64,000 bases of DNA from Hamadaea flava. Lineage in GTDB: Bacteria; Actinomycetota; Actinomycetes; Mycobacteriales; Micromonosporaceae. The stretch covers positions 3,348,001-3,412,000 of the forward strand of contig NZ_JAMZDZ010000001.1 in NCBI RefSeq assembly GCF_024172085.1, given 5' to 3'. Made by a program: the position numbers and the translations under genes. The notes under the pieces were generated by a model. The model worked only from the letters and a program-made list of their open reading frames with translations. It made no database searches and had not been told where the DNA came from. Positions 7,752-17,216 of this stretch are shown one piece after another (positions within the stretch are counted from its first letter, which is position 1; the number at the start of each line of letters is the position of its first letter).

Positions 7752-8780
7752 TCAGGTGGAGGCGCGGTGGACCAGGTGAGTGTCCAGGAGGACCGTGCGC
7801 GGCGGTTCCTCGCCGCGGATGAGGTCGACGAGCATCCGGGCCATCTGCCGGCCCATCTCCTCGACCGGCTGGAAGACGCTGGTCAGCTGCGGTTCGGTCT
7901 GCCGGGCGATGACGGAGTCTTCGAAGCCGACCACGGCGACGTCGCGGGGGACGACTCGGCCGGCTTCGCGCAGCGCCCGGAGGGCGCCGGCTGCCATCAG
8001 GTCGGAGGCGGCGAAGACCGCGTCCAGCTCCGGTACGCGAGACAGCAGTCCCCGCATGGCGTCGTATCCGCTGGCCTCGGTGAAGTCGCCCCGCGCGATG
8101 AGCTCGTCGCGTACGGGGAGGTTGGCCTGCTTGAGCGCCTGCTCGTAGCCGGTGAGCCGGTCGACACCGGGCGAGATGTCGGCCGTACCGGCGATGGTGG
8201 CGATCTTGGTGCGGCCCGCGTGGATCAGGTGTTCGGTGGCGATCCGGCCGCCGCCGACGTTGTCGACGTCGACGTAGTAGCCGTCGCCGTCGGCCGGGCG
8301 CGGCGCGATGACGGCGGGCAGCCCGCGTTCGGCCAACAGGTCCGGCAGCGGGTCGGCGTAGTGCAGCGAAAGCAGCAGTACGCCGTCCACGTGCTGGTCG
8401 GTGAGGTGGTGTTCGACGCGCTGCCGCTCGGCCGGCGACTGAGCCATCGCCAGCCAGAGCTGCAGCTGCGTCTCGGACAGGGCGGCGCTGATGCCGCGCA
8501 GGATCGCCGCGAAGAACGGTTCGGCGAACAGCCGTTCACCGGACTCCGAGACGACCAGCGCGACCGAATCCGTACGCTGGGTGACCAGCGCGCGGGCCGC
8601 CCGGTTAGGCACGTATCCCAGCTCGGCGATCGCCTTCTCCACCACCGCCCGGGCTTCCGGGCTGACCTGTGGCGAACCGTTGACGACGCGCGACACCGTC
8701 CCGCGGCCGACGCCTGCGTGCGCGGCGACCTGGTCGAGCGTGGGGCGCCCGGCTGACCGGGCGCGCGGGGAACGTGCCAT
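7752..8780 (-). CDS. cebR: LacI-family repressor of the cellobiose operon (CebR-like)
   Basis: A 342-residue LacI/GalR regulator. The N-terminal helix-turn-helix (PTLDQVAAHAGVGRGTVSRV, residues 13-32) and hinge helix (NRAARALV) are followed by a periplasmic-binding-protein-like sensor domain. The start is the ATG at 8780; a TAGAGT -10-like element lies 8 bases upstream, so it may also be made from its own promoter. It is the last gene of the sugar operon, 11 bases after bglC. Two near-perfect CebR boxes upstream of cebE fit autorepression of the whole operon. In Streptomyces CebR the inducer is cellobiose or cellotriose. Confidence 0.88.
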   Translation of the reverse strand: MARSPRARSAGRPTLDQVAAHAGVGRGTVSRVVNGSPQVSPEARAVVEKAIAELGYVPNRAARALVTQRTDSVALVVSESGERLFAEPFFAAILRGISAALSETQLQLWLAMAQSPAERQRVEHHLTDQHVDGVLLLSLHYADPLPDLLAERGLPAVIAPRPADGDGYYVDVDNVGGGRIATEHLIHAGRTKIATIAGTADISPGVDRLTGYEQALKQANLPVRDELIARGDFTEASGYDAMRGLLSRVPELDAVFAASDLMAAGALRALREAGRVVPRDVAVVGFEDSVIARQTEPQLTSVFQPVEEMGRQMARMLVDLIRGEEPPRTVLLDTHLVHRAST

Positions 8781-8791
8781 AACCGTGAACT

Positions 8792-10189
8792 CTACTTCCC
8801 GGTACCGTCGGCGGTGATCAGCGAGTTCGCCTGGATCACGTCGGCGTACCACGAGGCGCTCGCCTTCGGCGTGCGTACCTGCGTGGTGTAGTCGACGTGG
8901 ACCAGGCCGAACCGCTTCTCATAGCCCCATGCCCACTCGAAGTTGTCCAGCAGTGACCAGGCGAAGTACCCCGCGAGCGGGATGCCCTCGCCGATCATGC
9001 CGGCGACCTCGGCGAGGTGCCGGCCGATGTAGTCGATCCGCTCCGGGTCGGCCACCGCGCCGTCGGCCCCGATCTCGTCCGCGTAGGCCGCGCCGTTCTC
9101 GGTGATGTACAGCGGGATCGGCCCGTACTCCTGGTGCACCCGGCGCAGCAACGCGGTGAGCCCCTCGGGGTCGATCTCCCAGCCCATCTGGGTCACCGGC
9201 AGGCCGCGCCGGTGGAACTCCACCTGCTCGCTGCCCGGCCAGGCGCCGCTGTGCGAGTCGGTCTCGCCCGAGCCCGAGGGGCCGGACACGACCTGACGGC
9301 TGTAGTAGTTCACCCCGAGGAAGTCCAGCGGGGCGCTGGTCACCGCGAGGTCGCCCGGCCGCACGAACTCCAGATCCGTCAGATGCGCCACGTCCGCGGC
9401 GACGTCTTCCGGGTACGCGCCCCGCAGCACCGGGTCGAGGAACACCCGGTTGCCGACGCCGTCGATGCGGCGTACCGCGTCGAGGTCGGCCGGCGACTCG
9501 GTGTGCGGCAGGAGTGAGTGCAGGTTGAGCGTGAGCCCGATCCGGGCGTCGGCGTCGGTGCGCAGCGCTCGGACGGCCAGGCCGTGCCCCAGGTTGAGGT
9601 GGTGCGCGGCGGCCAGCGCGTCGACCGGGTCGGTACGCCCAGGGGCGTGGTGCCCGTTGCCGTAGCCCAGGTACGCCGTGCACCACGGCTCGTTGAGCGT
9701 GATCCAGTGCTTGACCCGGTCGCCGAGCGCGGCCTGGGTCAGCGCGGCGTACTCGCCGAACCGCTCGGCGGTGTCGCGGTTGGGCCAGCCGCCCGCGTCC
9801 TCGAGTTCCTGCGGCAGGTCCCAGTGGTAGAGCGTGATCCAGGGCTGGATGCCCTGCTCGAGCAGTTCGTCGACCAGCCGCGAGTAGAAGTCGATGCCGT
9901 CCGGGCTGACCGGACCCCGGCCGTGCGGCTGGATCCGCGACCACGACGTGCTGAACCGGTACGCCTTCAGCCCGAGCTTGGCCATGAGGGCGACGTCCTC
10001 GCCCATTCGGTGGTAGTGGTCGCACGCCACGTCGCCGGTGTCCCCGTTGACCGTCCGGCCGGGCGTGTGGCTGAACGTGTCCCAGATGGAGGGGGTGCGA
10101 CCGCCTTCGGTGACGGCCCCCTCGATCTGGTACGACGCGGTCGCCGCACCCCACAGGAAGTCGGCCGGAAAGTCGGAATTGCTGGTCAC
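8792..10189 (-). CDS. bglC: GH1 beta-glucosidase
   Basis: A 465-residue glycoside hydrolase family 1 enzyme without a signal peptide, so it acts in the cytoplasm on imported cello-oligosaccharides. The acid/base Glu167 is in TLNEP and the nucleophile Glu364 in YITENG. The N-terminus ([20 protein letters not shown]) is typical of the family and the length is standard. The GTG start overlaps the cebG stop (GTGA), giving translational coupling. Together with cebEFG upstream and the repressor downstream this is the classic cellobiose uptake and hydrolysis unit. Confidence 0.93.
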   Translation of the reverse strand: MTSNSDFPADFLWGAATASYQIEGAVTEGGRTPSIWDTFSHTPGRTVNGDTGDVACDHYHRMGEDVALMAKLGLKAYRFSTSWSRIQPHGRGPVSPDGIDFYSRLVDELLEQGIQPWITLYHWDLPQELEDAGGWPNRDTAERFGEYAALTQAALGDRVKHWITLNEPWCTAYLGYGNGHHAPGRTDPVDALAAAHHLNLGHGLAVRALRTDADARIGLTLNLHSLLPHTESPADLDAVRRIDGVGNRVFLDPVLRGAYPEDVAADVAHLTDLEFVRPGDLAVTSAPLDFLGVNYYSRQVVSGPSGSGETDSHSGAWPGSEQVEFHRRGLPVTQMGWEIDPEGLTALLRRVHQEYGPIPLYITENGAAYADEIGADGAVADPERIDYIGRHLAEVAGMIGEGIPLAGYFAWSLLDNFEWAWGYEKRFGLVHVDYTTQVRTPKASASWYADVIQANSLITADGTGK

Positions 10190-11079
10190 GCCTTCAGAGC
10201 ACCTTCCATGATGCCGCCGATGATCTGACGGCCGAACACGATGAACGCCGCCAGGAGCGGCAGGATTGACAGCAGCGTACCCGCGAAGACCTGCGCGTAG
10301 TCGTTGTAGTACCCCGTCGAGAGGTGCTGCAGCGAGATCTGCACGGTCGGGTTGGACGGGTCGCCCATGGCCAGCGAGGCCCAGAAGAACTCGTTCCACT
10401 GTGCCATGAAGGTGAACAACGCCAGGACGGCGATGGCCGGGCGGAGCGCCGGAAGCACCACGCTCCAGTAGATCCGGAAGGTGTTGCAGCCGTCGACCCG
10501 AGCCGCTTCGATCAGCTCGTCCGGCACGGACTGGCTGACGTACTGCCGCATCATGAACACGCCGAACCCGTTGACGAGGAACGGAACGATCACCGACGGC
10601 AGGTGGTTGGCCCACTGGAGCTTGGCCATCATCATGTACAGCGGCACCACACCGAGCTGCGCGGGCACCATCATGGTGACCAGGATCGACAGCATCAGCG
10701 CGTTGCGGCCGCGGAACCGCAGCTTGGCGAAGGCGAACCCGGCGAGCGTCGACAGGAACACGACCGAGACGGTGAGCGTCAGCGAGATGATCGCCGAGTT
10801 CACCATGCCCGTCATGAACGCCGCGTTCTCGTTCGACAGCAGCCGGCCGACGTTGTCGCCCAGGCTGCTGCCCGGGATCAGGGGCGGCGGCACCGAGCTG
10901 GTCGCGCCTTGCTCACGGGTCGCCACGACGATCATGTAGTACAGCGGGAAGATCGACAGGACGACCGTCGCCAACAGCATCACGAAGGTCAGCGGGGTCG
11001 CCTGGAAGACGTCCCGGCCGCGGCGCCGAGGCTTCGCGGCGGGCGGGGCCGGCGGACGGTCGACGGAGACGGCGGTCAT
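10186..11079 (-). CDS. cebG: ABC sugar transporter permease (CebG-like)
   Basis: A 297-residue inner-membrane permease of the MalG/CebG class with six predicted membrane segments and the ATPase-contact loop [20 protein letters not shown] (about residues 195-215). The ATG at 11079 overlaps the cebF stop (ATGA); the longer open frame upstream is only the cebF shadow. No ATP-binding subunit is encoded here, so a shared MsiK-type ATPase elsewhere is expected, as in Streptomyces. Confidence 0.92.
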   Translation of the reverse strand: MTAVSVDRPPAPPAAKPRRRGRDVFQATPLTFVMLLATVVLSIFPLYYMIVVATREQGATSSVPPPLIPGSSLGDNVGRLLSNENAAFMTGMVNSAIISLTLTVSVVFLSTLAGFAFAKLRFRGRNALMLSILVTMMVPAQLGVVPLYMMMAKLQWANHLPSVIVPFLVNGFGVFMMRQYVSQSVPDELIEAARVDGCNTFRIYWSVVLPALRPAIAVLALFTFMAQWNEFFWASLAMGDPSNPTVQISLQHLSTGYYNDYAQVFAGTLLSILPLLAAFIVFGRQIIGGIMEGALKA

Positions 11080-12089
11080 TTCTTGCCTCCACGCTTGCCG
11101 GAGGACTCCAGCCGTGCGGTGATCAGGTAGTTCACGCCGCTGAAGATGAGGATCAGGAAGAAGAGCAGCCACGCGACGGCGGCCATGTCGCCGTACTCGA
11201 ACTTGTTGTAGAACTGCTCCATCAGGTACATCGTCACGGTCTGCGACTGGCGCAGCGTGCCGCCGAGGAAGGCGCTCGCTCCCCCGGTGAACAGCAGCGG
11301 CTCGGCGTACAGCTGGAAGCCGCCGATGGTCGAGATGATGACCGTGAAGATGATCGTCGGCCGCAGCATCGGCACCGTGATCGACCAGAACTGGCGACGC
11401 GACGACGCGCCGTCCAGGGCGGCGGACTCGTAGATGTCCTTGGGGATCGACTGCATCGCGGCCAGGTAGATCAACGCGTTGTAGCCCATCCAGCGCCAGT
11501 CCACCATGGTCGAGATGGCGAGCCAGGCGGTCCATTTGTGCGCCTGCCAGTCGATCGGGCTGACCCCGACGAAGTGCAGCAGCCAGTTGATCAGGCCGAA
11601 GTCGCGGGCGAAGAGCTGGCTGAACAGGATGGCGACCGCGGCGACCGAGGTGATGTTCGGGACCAGTACGCCCATCCGCAGCCACATCCGCCCGCGCATC
11701 CGCTTGTTCAGCGCGTTCGCCAGCATCAGCGCCAGCAGCAGCTGCGGGATCGTCGACACCACGAAGATGCCGATCGTGTTGAAGACGGCGTTCCAGAAGT
11801 AGTTGTCGCTGAGGATCTTGACGAAGTTGTCGAGGCCCACGAAGGTGTGCGTGTCAGCGCCCACCTCCCAGTCGTTCAGCGCCACGTATCCGGTGTAGAT
11901 CAGCGGGAAGAGCCCGAAGATCCCGAAGATGACGAAGAACGGAGCGATGTAGACGTAGGGCGAGGCCTTGGTGTCCAGGCGGCTCCAGCGCGACGCGCGT
12001 ACCAGGAAGGACGACGGCGAGCGGGGGGCCCGGCCCGGCTGCGGGGGCACTTCGGCCGAGTGTGCCGGAGTAGTGGTCGGCAGGCTCAT
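11076..12089 (-). CDS. cebF: ABC sugar transporter permease (CebF-like)
   Basis: A 337-residue permease of the MalF/CebF class: a hydrophilic N-terminal stretch of about 40 residues, six membrane segments, and the EAA loop ESAALDGASSRRQFWSITVP. It lies 69 bases after cebE and is coupled to cebG by a 4-base overlap. It forms the membrane channel of the cello-oligosaccharide importer with CebG. Confidence 0.92.
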   Translation of the reverse strand: MSLPTTTPAHSAEVPPQPGRAPRSPSSFLVRASRWSRLDTKASPYVYIAPFFVIFGIFGLFPLIYTGYVALNDWEVGADTHTFVGLDNFVKILSDNYFWNAVFNTIGIFVVSTIPQLLLALMLANALNKRMRGRMWLRMGVLVPNITSVAAVAILFSQLFARDFGLINWLLHFVGVSPIDWQAHKWTAWLAISTMVDWRWMGYNALIYLAAMQSIPKDIYESAALDGASSRRQFWSITVPMLRPTIIFTVIISTIGGFQLYAEPLLFTGGASAFLGGTLRQSQTVTMYLMEQFYNKFEYGDMAAVAWLLFFLILIFSGVNYLITARLESSGKRGGKK

Positions 12090-12158
12090 GGTGACTCCAG
12101 GAAGCTCGGCGCCGGTGCGCGGCCGAGACCGCGCACCGGCGCTGGCTGGCTAAGCCGC

Positions 12159-13463
12159 TTACGCGGCCTTCTTGCCGTCGGCGACCGCCGTCGTCCAGGC
12201 GGCGTCGGACTTCTTCTGACCCTGCTCGACCGAGCGGAGCGCGTTCTCCACCGCCGTACGCACCGGGACGTTCTTCGCGCCCAGGTAGACCGGCTTGAGA
12301 GCCTTCGCGCTGGCGCCGTAGATGGTGCCGGTCGGCGCGTTGCTGAAGTAGTCGTTCACCGCGGCCTTGACCGCCGGGTCGTCCAGCGCCTGCGGCGAGG
12401 ACGGCAGGTTGCCCTTCGACTTGAAGGCGGCGATCTGGCCGGCCGGGTTGGTCAGGAACTTGGCCAGCTCAGCGGCTTCCTTCTGGTGCTTGCTCTGCTT
12501 CGGCACGGACAGCCAGGAGCCGCCCCAGTTGCCGCCGCTGCCGGGGACCGTGGCGATGTCCCACTTGCCCTTGCCCGCGTCACCGTTCTGCGAGGTGATG
12601 TACCCGGTCATCCAGGCGGGGCAGGCGATGGTCGCGAACTGCGCGTTCTTGAAGCCCGCGTTCCACTGGTCGGTCCAGGCCTGGAGCTTGGCCGACAGGC
12701 CCGCCTCGAGGATCTTGTTCGAGATGTCCCAAGCCTTCCGGACGGCCGGGTTGGTGTCGGTCACGTACGCGTTCTTCGTGTCGAAGTACGTGTAGCCGGT
12801 GGTGTTGCCGGCCTCCTGCATCAGGATGCTGTTGTAGGTGTTCGTGACCGCGTCGATGAAGCCGGCCTTCGGCACCCTGGACTTGAACTGCTTGCCGACG
12901 TTGATGTAGTCGTCCCAGGTCGGCCAGAGCTTGGAGACCTCGTCGCGGTTGGTCGGCAGGCCGGCCTGCTTGAACAGGTCGGTGCGGTAGCACATCGCCA
13001 TGCCGCCGACGTCGGTGCCGAGACCGATGAGCTTGCCGTCGTCGGTCTTGGCCGCCTCGTACTTCCAGGGCAGGAAGTTGCCGGACAGGTCCTTGGCGCC
13101 GTACTCGTTGAGGTCGACGAAGGCGGAGCCCTTCGACTTCATGTCGATGATCATGCCCTCTTCGATGGCGATCACGTCGCCGAGGCCGCTGCCGGCCGCG
13201 AGGCGCTGCGTCACCTGCTGGGTGTAGTCACCGAGCTGGCCGCCGGTGCCACGCTCCACGATCTTGATGTTCGGGTGCGCGGCCTGGTACTGCTTGTAGA
13301 GCTCCTCGTAACCGAAGTTGCCGAAGACGTCGACGTTCAGGGTGATCTGCTCGGTGCTCGAACCGGTGCCGTCCTTGTCGTCGCTACAGGCGGTCAGGCC
13401 GAGCGCTCCAATCGCAAGGACGGCGACCGCCGCGAGGGCGCGGCGGCGCGAGGTGACGCCCAT
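12159..13463 (-). CDS. cebE: Sugar-binding lipoprotein of the ABC importer (CebE-like)
   Basis: A 434-residue extracytoplasmic solute-binding protein. The signal peptide MGVTSRRRALAAVAVLAIGA ends in a lipobox LTAC, with lipidated Cys26. The rest is a family 1 (sugar-type) binding fold with several Trp residues suited to stacking on sugar rings. A GAGAGGGG ribosome binding site precedes the ATG. First gene of cebEFG-bglC-cebR; its upstream region carries two CebR boxes and one DasR-like palindrome. Cellobiose/cellotriose specificity is inferred from operator and gene order. Confidence 0.93.
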   Translation of the reverse strand: MGVTSRRRALAAVAVLAIGALGLTACSDDKDGTGSSTEQITLNVDVFGNFGYEELYKQYQAAHPNIKIVERGTGGQLGDYTQQVTQRLAAGSGLGDVIAIEEGMIIDMKSKGSAFVDLNEYGAKDLSGNFLPWKYEAAKTDDGKLIGLGTDVGGMAMCYRTDLFKQAGLPTNRDEVSKLWPTWDDYINVGKQFKSRVPKAGFIDAVTNTYNSILMQEAGNTTGYTYFDTKNAYVTDTNPAVRKAWDISNKILEAGLSAKLQAWTDQWNAGFKNAQFATIACPAWMTGYITSQNGDAGKGKWDIATVPGSGGNWGGSWLSVPKQSKHQKEAAELAKFLTNPAGQIAAFKSKGNLPSSPQALDDPAVKAAVNDYFSNAPTGTIYGASAKALKPVYLGAKNVPVRTAVENALRSVEQGQKKSDAAWTTAVADGKKAA

Positions 13464-13522
13464 CGATGACCCCTCTCAGGTCGTTTTCAGTGCAGGTGGG
13501 GGGTGGTGCAGACTGCCCGGGT

Positions 13523-13538
13523 TGTGGTCTGGACCACA
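13523..13538. promoter_or_regulatory. Palindrome resembling a DasR (dre) site
   Basis: TGTGGTC-TG-GACCACA, 7-bp perfect arms, 60 bases upstream of cebE. The core TGGTCTGGACCA matches the known DasR-response core TGGTCTAGACCA at 11 of 12 positions. It abuts the proximal CebR box. A GntR-family (GlcNAc-responsive) input to a cellobiose operon is inferred. Confidence 0.55.
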
Positions 13539-13542
13539 CCGC

Positions 13543-13556
13543 CGGGAGCGCTCCCA
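13543..13556. promoter_or_regulatory. CebR operator, proximal
   Basis: CGGGAGCGCTCCCA matches the Streptomyces CebR box TGGGAGCGCTCCCA at 13 of 14 positions. It lies upstream of cebE, and its centre is 53 bp (about five helical turns) from a second box. Confidence 0.85.
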
Positions 13557-13595
13557 TGAGATTGCCGTGACGTTACGGGGAAGTCAAGGGAGGGA

Positions 13596-13609
13596 TGGGA
13601 GCGTTCCCA
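13596..13609. promoter_or_regulatory. CebR operator, distal
   Basis: TGGGAGCGTTCCCA, also 13 of 14 to the CebR box. The pair could allow a repression loop, or separate control of the ceb operon and the divergent sigma-factor gene starting at 13782. The 318-base gap 13464-13781 holds these operators and the sigma promoter. Confidence 0.8.
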
Positions 13610-13752
13610 AGTTGTTATCCGGGTCTATCCCCGGCCGAGCAGCGCTTCCACGCTCAGCCGTGACGACGGCCTCCACCGACCGGGCTACGGCAAACGGGCC
13701 GAACGGCCCATGCCCGGGAGTGCACCGGGCAGTGGGCTCAGCGCGTACCTGC

Positions 13753-13758
13753 TAATGT
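13753..13758 (+). promoter_or_regulatory. -10 element of the tethered sigma factor gene
   Basis: TAATGT in a GC-rich context, 23 bases before the GTG start at 13782, leaving room for the strong GAGAGGA ribosome binding site at 13770-13776. No convincing -35 hexamer is visible. Confidence 0.45.
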
Positions 13759-13781
13759 CCGCCAACCTGAGAGGACAAGCG

Positions 13782-15287
13782 GTGCAGCTGACGACGGCTA
13801 CGGCCGATTCGCGGGCCCACGAATCTCGGCCCAGCACGCCGGCGGGTGACTTCGCGGAGTTCGTGACCGCGCGGTCGGCCCGCCTGCTGCGCGTCGCGTA
13901 CCTGCTCACCCGGGACTGGGCGCTGGCCGAGGATCTCCTGCAGTCCTCGCTGGCCAAAGCCTGGACGGCCTGGCGGCGTATCGAAGGCGATCCCGAGCCC
14001 TACGTCCGGCGGATCCTGGTGAACACGTACACGAGCTGGTGGCGGCGACGCTGGCACCACGAACGTCCCATCGGCGAGCTGCCCGAACAGGCCGCTCCGG
14101 ACGAGCACCGCGGCTACGACGACCGCGACCAGCTCGCCCGCGCGCTCGGCCGGCTGCCCCGGCAGCAGCGCGCGGTCCTCGTCCTGCGCTACTACGAAGA
14201 CCTCTCGGAGGCCCAGATCGCCGACGTGCTCGGCATCTCGCCGGGCACCGTCAAGAGCCACGCGGCCAAGGCCATCGCCAAACTCCGCGTCGACCCCGGG
14301 CTCACCGGTCTCCAACCGGACTCCGAGCCGCCCGCCGGCGCCGCCCGCCTCGCCGCCGTCCAGGACCGGATCCAGCACGCCCGCCAGCGTCGCATCGTCT
14401 CGATCGCCTCGGTGTGCGCGGTGGTCCTGGCGCTCGTCCTCGGGTACGCCATCAATCCGGCCCACAACGTGGTCCCCGCGCCGATCGCGTCCGCGACGTC
14501 GCGCCTGATCAACGGATTCCCCGAGTACGCCCTGGGCAACCGAGTCGTGGCGACCGGCACCGCGACGGACGAGACGACGCCGACGAAGCTGTCGTGGGTG
14601 GCCTCCACGAGCGACTTCTCCGTCTACATGCGCTGCCGGGCCTCGGCCGCGACGTACATCCGGGTCACCTTCGAGACCACCAGCGGCCAACTGGGCCAGA
14701 TGGGGTGCGACGCCACTCCGGACGGTCCGCGTACGGGGATCGGCACGGCGATCGCCTGGCCGACCGAGAACGTGATGAACGCCGGGGTCACCGCCGGGGC
14801 GTACGTGGTCATGACCGTCAGCCTGGCGATCACCAAGCGCCCGGCCCCCGCCGATGTCGTCGTGGACGTCGCCGTCGGCGAACGGATGGCCTGGTCGGAC
14901 TACCCGTTCCCGGCGAAGCCGAAGGTCCTGCAGGAGCTGGACTCCAACCGGCTCGACCAATCGCCCAAGGCGCTCGAACTCCGGCCGCCCGCCGCCGATG
15001 CGAGTCAGACCGTGAAGACAGTCGGCCTCACGTGGGGGACCCAATACAAGATCCACATAAGTCAGCGAGCGCCCGGCATACTCCGGCTGATGGTGGCCGG
15101 GGTGGAGGTGATGAGCTGCGGCAACTGGAGCTGGGAGACCGGCGGCTGCGGGTACACCCTCGATCCGAAGGACCCCGACCTGCTCGCCAAGCTTCCAGCC
15201 CTGAGGCCGGGCGAAGAGTTCGAGATCGCGATCGTGCCCGAACACGTCTCGGCGGACTGGGCGGCGTGGATCGCCCCGGAGGAATAA
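13782..15287 (+). CDS. SigE-type sigma factor fused to a membrane helix and ectodomain
   Basis: A 501-residue protein. Residues 25-90 form sigma region 2 and 115-170 region 4 (SEAQIADVLGISPGTVKSH). After a linker, one transmembrane helix (205-224) is followed by a ~275-residue extracytoplasmic domain. That domain is paralogous to the one in the protein at 17209: both share GFPEYA-G-RVVA, a YP-PA-P block, W-G plus PG-L, and Cys pairs near the end. The GTG at 13782 is the start because GAGAGGA lies 6 bases upstream. A sigma factor physically anchored to the membrane would need proteolysis or local promoter contact. No anti-sigma gene is adjacent. Confidence 0.85.
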   Translation: MQLTTATADSRAHESRPSTPAGDFAEFVTARSARLLRVAYLLTRDWALAEDLLQSSLAKAWTAWRRIEGDPEPYVRRILVNTYTSWWRRRWHHERPIGELPEQAAPDEHRGYDDRDQLARALGRLPRQQRAVLVLRYYEDLSEAQIADVLGISPGTVKSHAAKAIAKLRVDPGLTGLQPDSEPPAGAARLAAVQDRIQHARQRRIVSIASVCAVVLALVLGYAINPAHNVVPAPIASATSRLINGFPEYALGNRVVATGTATDETTPTKLSWVASTSDFSVYMRCRASAATYIRVTFETTSGQLGQMGCDATPDGPRTGIGTAIAWPTENVMNAGVTAGAYVVMTVSLAITKRPAPADVVVDVAVGERMAWSDYPFPAKPKVLQELDSNRLDQSPKALELRPPAADASQTVKTVGLTWGTQYKIHISQRAPGILRLMVAGVEVMSCGNWSWETGGCGYTLDPKDPDLLAKLPALRPGEEFEIAIVPEHVSADWAAWIAPEE

Positions 15288-15323
15288 CCCGGCAAACGGC
15301 CCGGAACTCCCTACAGTGGAGCC

Positions 15324-16343
15324 ATGGACCAGGGCGCGTTCGGCGAGGCCGACCAGGGCGGCGTACGCCTGCCGGGGCGCCACCCGGGCGATCCGCTGCG
15401 CCAGATCTGGCGGCGCATCGCGTACGCCGTCCTGATCCTGGCCGCCGTCGTCGTCATCGTGATGCTCGACCGGGACGGCTACAAGGACGCGAACCGGCCC
15501 GAGCTGACCTGGCTGGGCGCGTTCTACTACGCCACCGTGACCCTGTCCACGACCGGCTACGGCGACATCGTTCCGGTCAGCGACGCCGCCCGCGTGGTGA
15601 ACATCTTCCTGATCACGCCGCTGCGGGTGGCCTTCCTGGCGATCCTGGTCGGCACCACGTTCGAGGTGCTCACCCGGCGTACGCGAGAACAGCTGCGCCG
15701 TAGCCGCTGGAGGTCCACCTTGATCGAGCACACCATCGTCGTCGGGTACGGCACGAAGGGGCATACGGCGATCCAGACGCTGCTGGCCGACGGGTCGCCG
15801 AAGACGGCGTTCGTCGTCATCGAGCGTTCGACCAACCTGGCCGAGGAGGCCAACCGGGACGGCTTCGCGGTCGTCGTCGGTGACGCCACCCGCAGCAGCG
15901 TGCTGCGCAAGGCGGCGGTGGAGACGGCCGAGCGCGTCGTCGTCGCGACCGACCGGGACGACACCGCTGTGCTGGTCGCGTTGACCGTCCGCCAGATCAA
16001 CCAGGGGTGCACCATCGTCGCCTCGGTCCGCCAGGCCGAGAACGAGCCGCTGCTGTTGCAGTCCGGGGTGGACGCCGTCATCACCACGTCCGAGGCGGCC
16101 GGCCGGCTGCTCGGGGTGGCCGCCCGCTCCCCCGCGATCAGCGAGGTCTTCAACGACCTGCTGATCCACGGCGCCGGTCTCGACCTGGTCGAACGCCCGG
16201 TCAAGCCGGAGGAGATCGGGCGTACCCTCCGCGAATGCGCGGAGCCGGTGATCGCCGTGCTCCGAGGCGGGCACGCACTGCCGTACGGCCAGGTCACCAC
16301 GTTGCAGACCGCCGACCGGCTGGTCCTGGTCACCTCCCCCTGA
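15324..16343 (+). CDS. Two-helix potassium channel with RCK domains
   Basis: A 339-residue MthK-like channel: membrane helix 1 (33-48), pore loop with selectivity filter TTGYGD (76-81), helix 2 (91-113), then an RCK/TrkA-N Rossmann domain (GYGTKGHTA, 141-149) and TrkA-C at the end. RCK domains gate such channels in response to ions or nucleotides. The ATG lies 6 bases after the -10 element TACAGT (15312-15317), consistent with a leaderless transcript. It lies 36 bases downstream of the tethered sigma factor. Confidence 0.92.
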   Translation: MDQGAFGEADQGGVRLPGRHPGDPLRQIWRRIAYAVLILAAVVVIVMLDRDGYKDANRPELTWLGAFYYATVTLSTTGYGDIVPVSDAARVVNIFLITPLRVAFLAILVGTTFEVLTRRTREQLRRSRWRSTLIEHTIVVGYGTKGHTAIQTLLADGSPKTAFVVIERSTNLAEEANRDGFAVVVGDATRSSVLRKAAVETAERVVVATDRDDTAVLVALTVRQINQGCTIVASVRQAENEPLLLQSGVDAVITTSEAAGRLLGVAARSPAISEVFNDLLIHGAGLDLVERPVKPEEIGRTLRECAEPVIAVLRGGHALPYGQVTTLQTADRLVLVTSP

Positions 16344-16367
16344 GGGACGCCTGCCCGCCGCTTCCGC

Positions 16368-16512
16368 AAGATCGTCGGCCGCCGACGATCATCGCGCTCC
16401 AGCGTCCAAGATCGGCGGCCACCGACGATCAACGCGCTGTGAGCCCCACGAACGGCGGCAGCCGACGATCATGGCCGCGCCAACCCGCAAAATCGGCGGC
16501 CACCGACGATCA
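16368..16512. repeat. Family C palindrome array, 4 units
   Basis: Four 24-bp cores of type AAGATCGKCGGCCNCCGACGATCA begin at 16368, 16408, 16448 and 16489, a 40/40/41-bp period. Each core is a palindrome or near-palindrome. The 16-17-bp segments between cores are partly conserved (CGCGCT) and related to those in the second array at 25645, so the real unit is about 40 bp. The array lies between the channel stop and the next promoter. Confidence 0.9.
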
Positions 16513-16529
16513 CGACCGTGCGACCTGCG

Positions 16530-16535
16530 GATAAT
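16530..16535 (+). promoter_or_regulatory. -10 element of a leaderless promoter
   Basis: GATAAT, 6 bases before the GTG at 16542. The spacing places the transcription start at the initiation codon. Confidence 0.6.
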
Positions 16536-16541
16536 GCGAGC

Positions 16542-17216
16542 GTGACGATCGACGAGGAGTTGCTGCGCCGGTATCCGCGTACGGCGGGGCTCCGGGTCAA
16601 TTTCGTGACCAGCCTGGACGGGGCGGCCGCCGTCGACGGGCTGTCGACCGGCCTGTCCAGCGTCGCCGACAAACAGGTCTTCCGGCTGCTCCGGATGACC
16701 TGCGACGCGCTGCTCGTCGGGGCCGGCACGCTGCGCGACGAGGATTACCGGCCGCTCACGCTCGACCCCGAACGACGGTCCTGGCGTCTGGCGTCCGGGC
16801 TTTCGGCGTATCCCCGCTTGGTGATCTTCAGCCGCATGCTGGCGCTGGACCCCGGGCATCGCGCCCTCCGCGAGGCTCCGGCCCGGCCCCTGGTGGTGAC
16901 GCCCGCCGATCCGGGCGACCACCCGCTGCGCGAGGTCGCGGACGTGCTGGTCGCGGACCTGAGCGAGGCGCTGGCCCGGCTGCGCGCCGACGGGCTCACC
17001 CACCTGCTCTGCGAGGGCGGCCCGACCCTGCTCGGCGCGTTGACCAGCGCGGACCTGGTCGACGAGCTCTGCCTGACACTGTCGCCGGTGCTCACCGGGC
17101 CCGGCGCGACCCGGATGACCGTCGGCCCCGAGCATCCATCGAGACCAATGCGCCTGATCCACGCCATACCCGCTGACCAGGCACTTCTGCTCCGGTACCG
17201 TCGCGCGCATGATTGA
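16542..17216 (+). CDS. RibD C-terminal-type pyrimidine/dihydrofolate reductase-fold protein
   Basis: A 224-residue stand-alone RibD_C domain of the dihydrofolate-reductase fold. It shows the substrate strand VNFVTSLDGAAAVDGLS, the NADPH-side loop LLVGAGTLRDEDYRPL, and LLCEGGPTLLGAL. The family reduces 5-amino-6-ribosylaminouracil phosphate in riboflavin synthesis or related substrates; no deaminase domain is attached, so the substrate is open. The start is GTG 16542 because of the leaderless -10 at 16530; GTG 16518 would overlap the repeat array edge. The stop overlaps the next start by 8 bases. Confidence 0.82.
   Translation: MTIDEELLRRYPRTAGLRVNFVTSLDGAAAVDGLSTGLSSVADKQVFRLLRMTCDALLVGAGTLRDEDYRPLTLDPERRSWRLASGLSAYPRLVIFSRMLALDPGHRALREAPARPLVVTPADPGDHPLREVADVLVADLSEALARLRADGLTHLLCEGGPTLLGALTSADLVDELCLTLSPVLTGPGATRMTVGPEHPSRPMRLIHAIPADQALLLRYRRAHD

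Noticed and set aside
11080-11685. N-terminal extension of the cebG frame
   Set aside because: It is antisense-like noise over cebF; the ATG at 11079 overlaps the cebF stop and gives a standard-length permease.
13752-16274. 840-codon open frame on the minus strand
   Set aside because: It mirrors the sigma factor and K+ channel genes on the plus strand; composition is Arg/Gly/Asp-rich with no domain, typical of an antisense shadow in high-GC DNA.
16368-16512. Regularly spaced repeats that could be read as a CRISPR array (also 25645-25870)
   Set aside because: Spacers are only 16-17 bp, are related to one another and partly duplicated, cores vary, and no cas gene is present. The unit is a 40-bp tandem repeat with a palindromic core.
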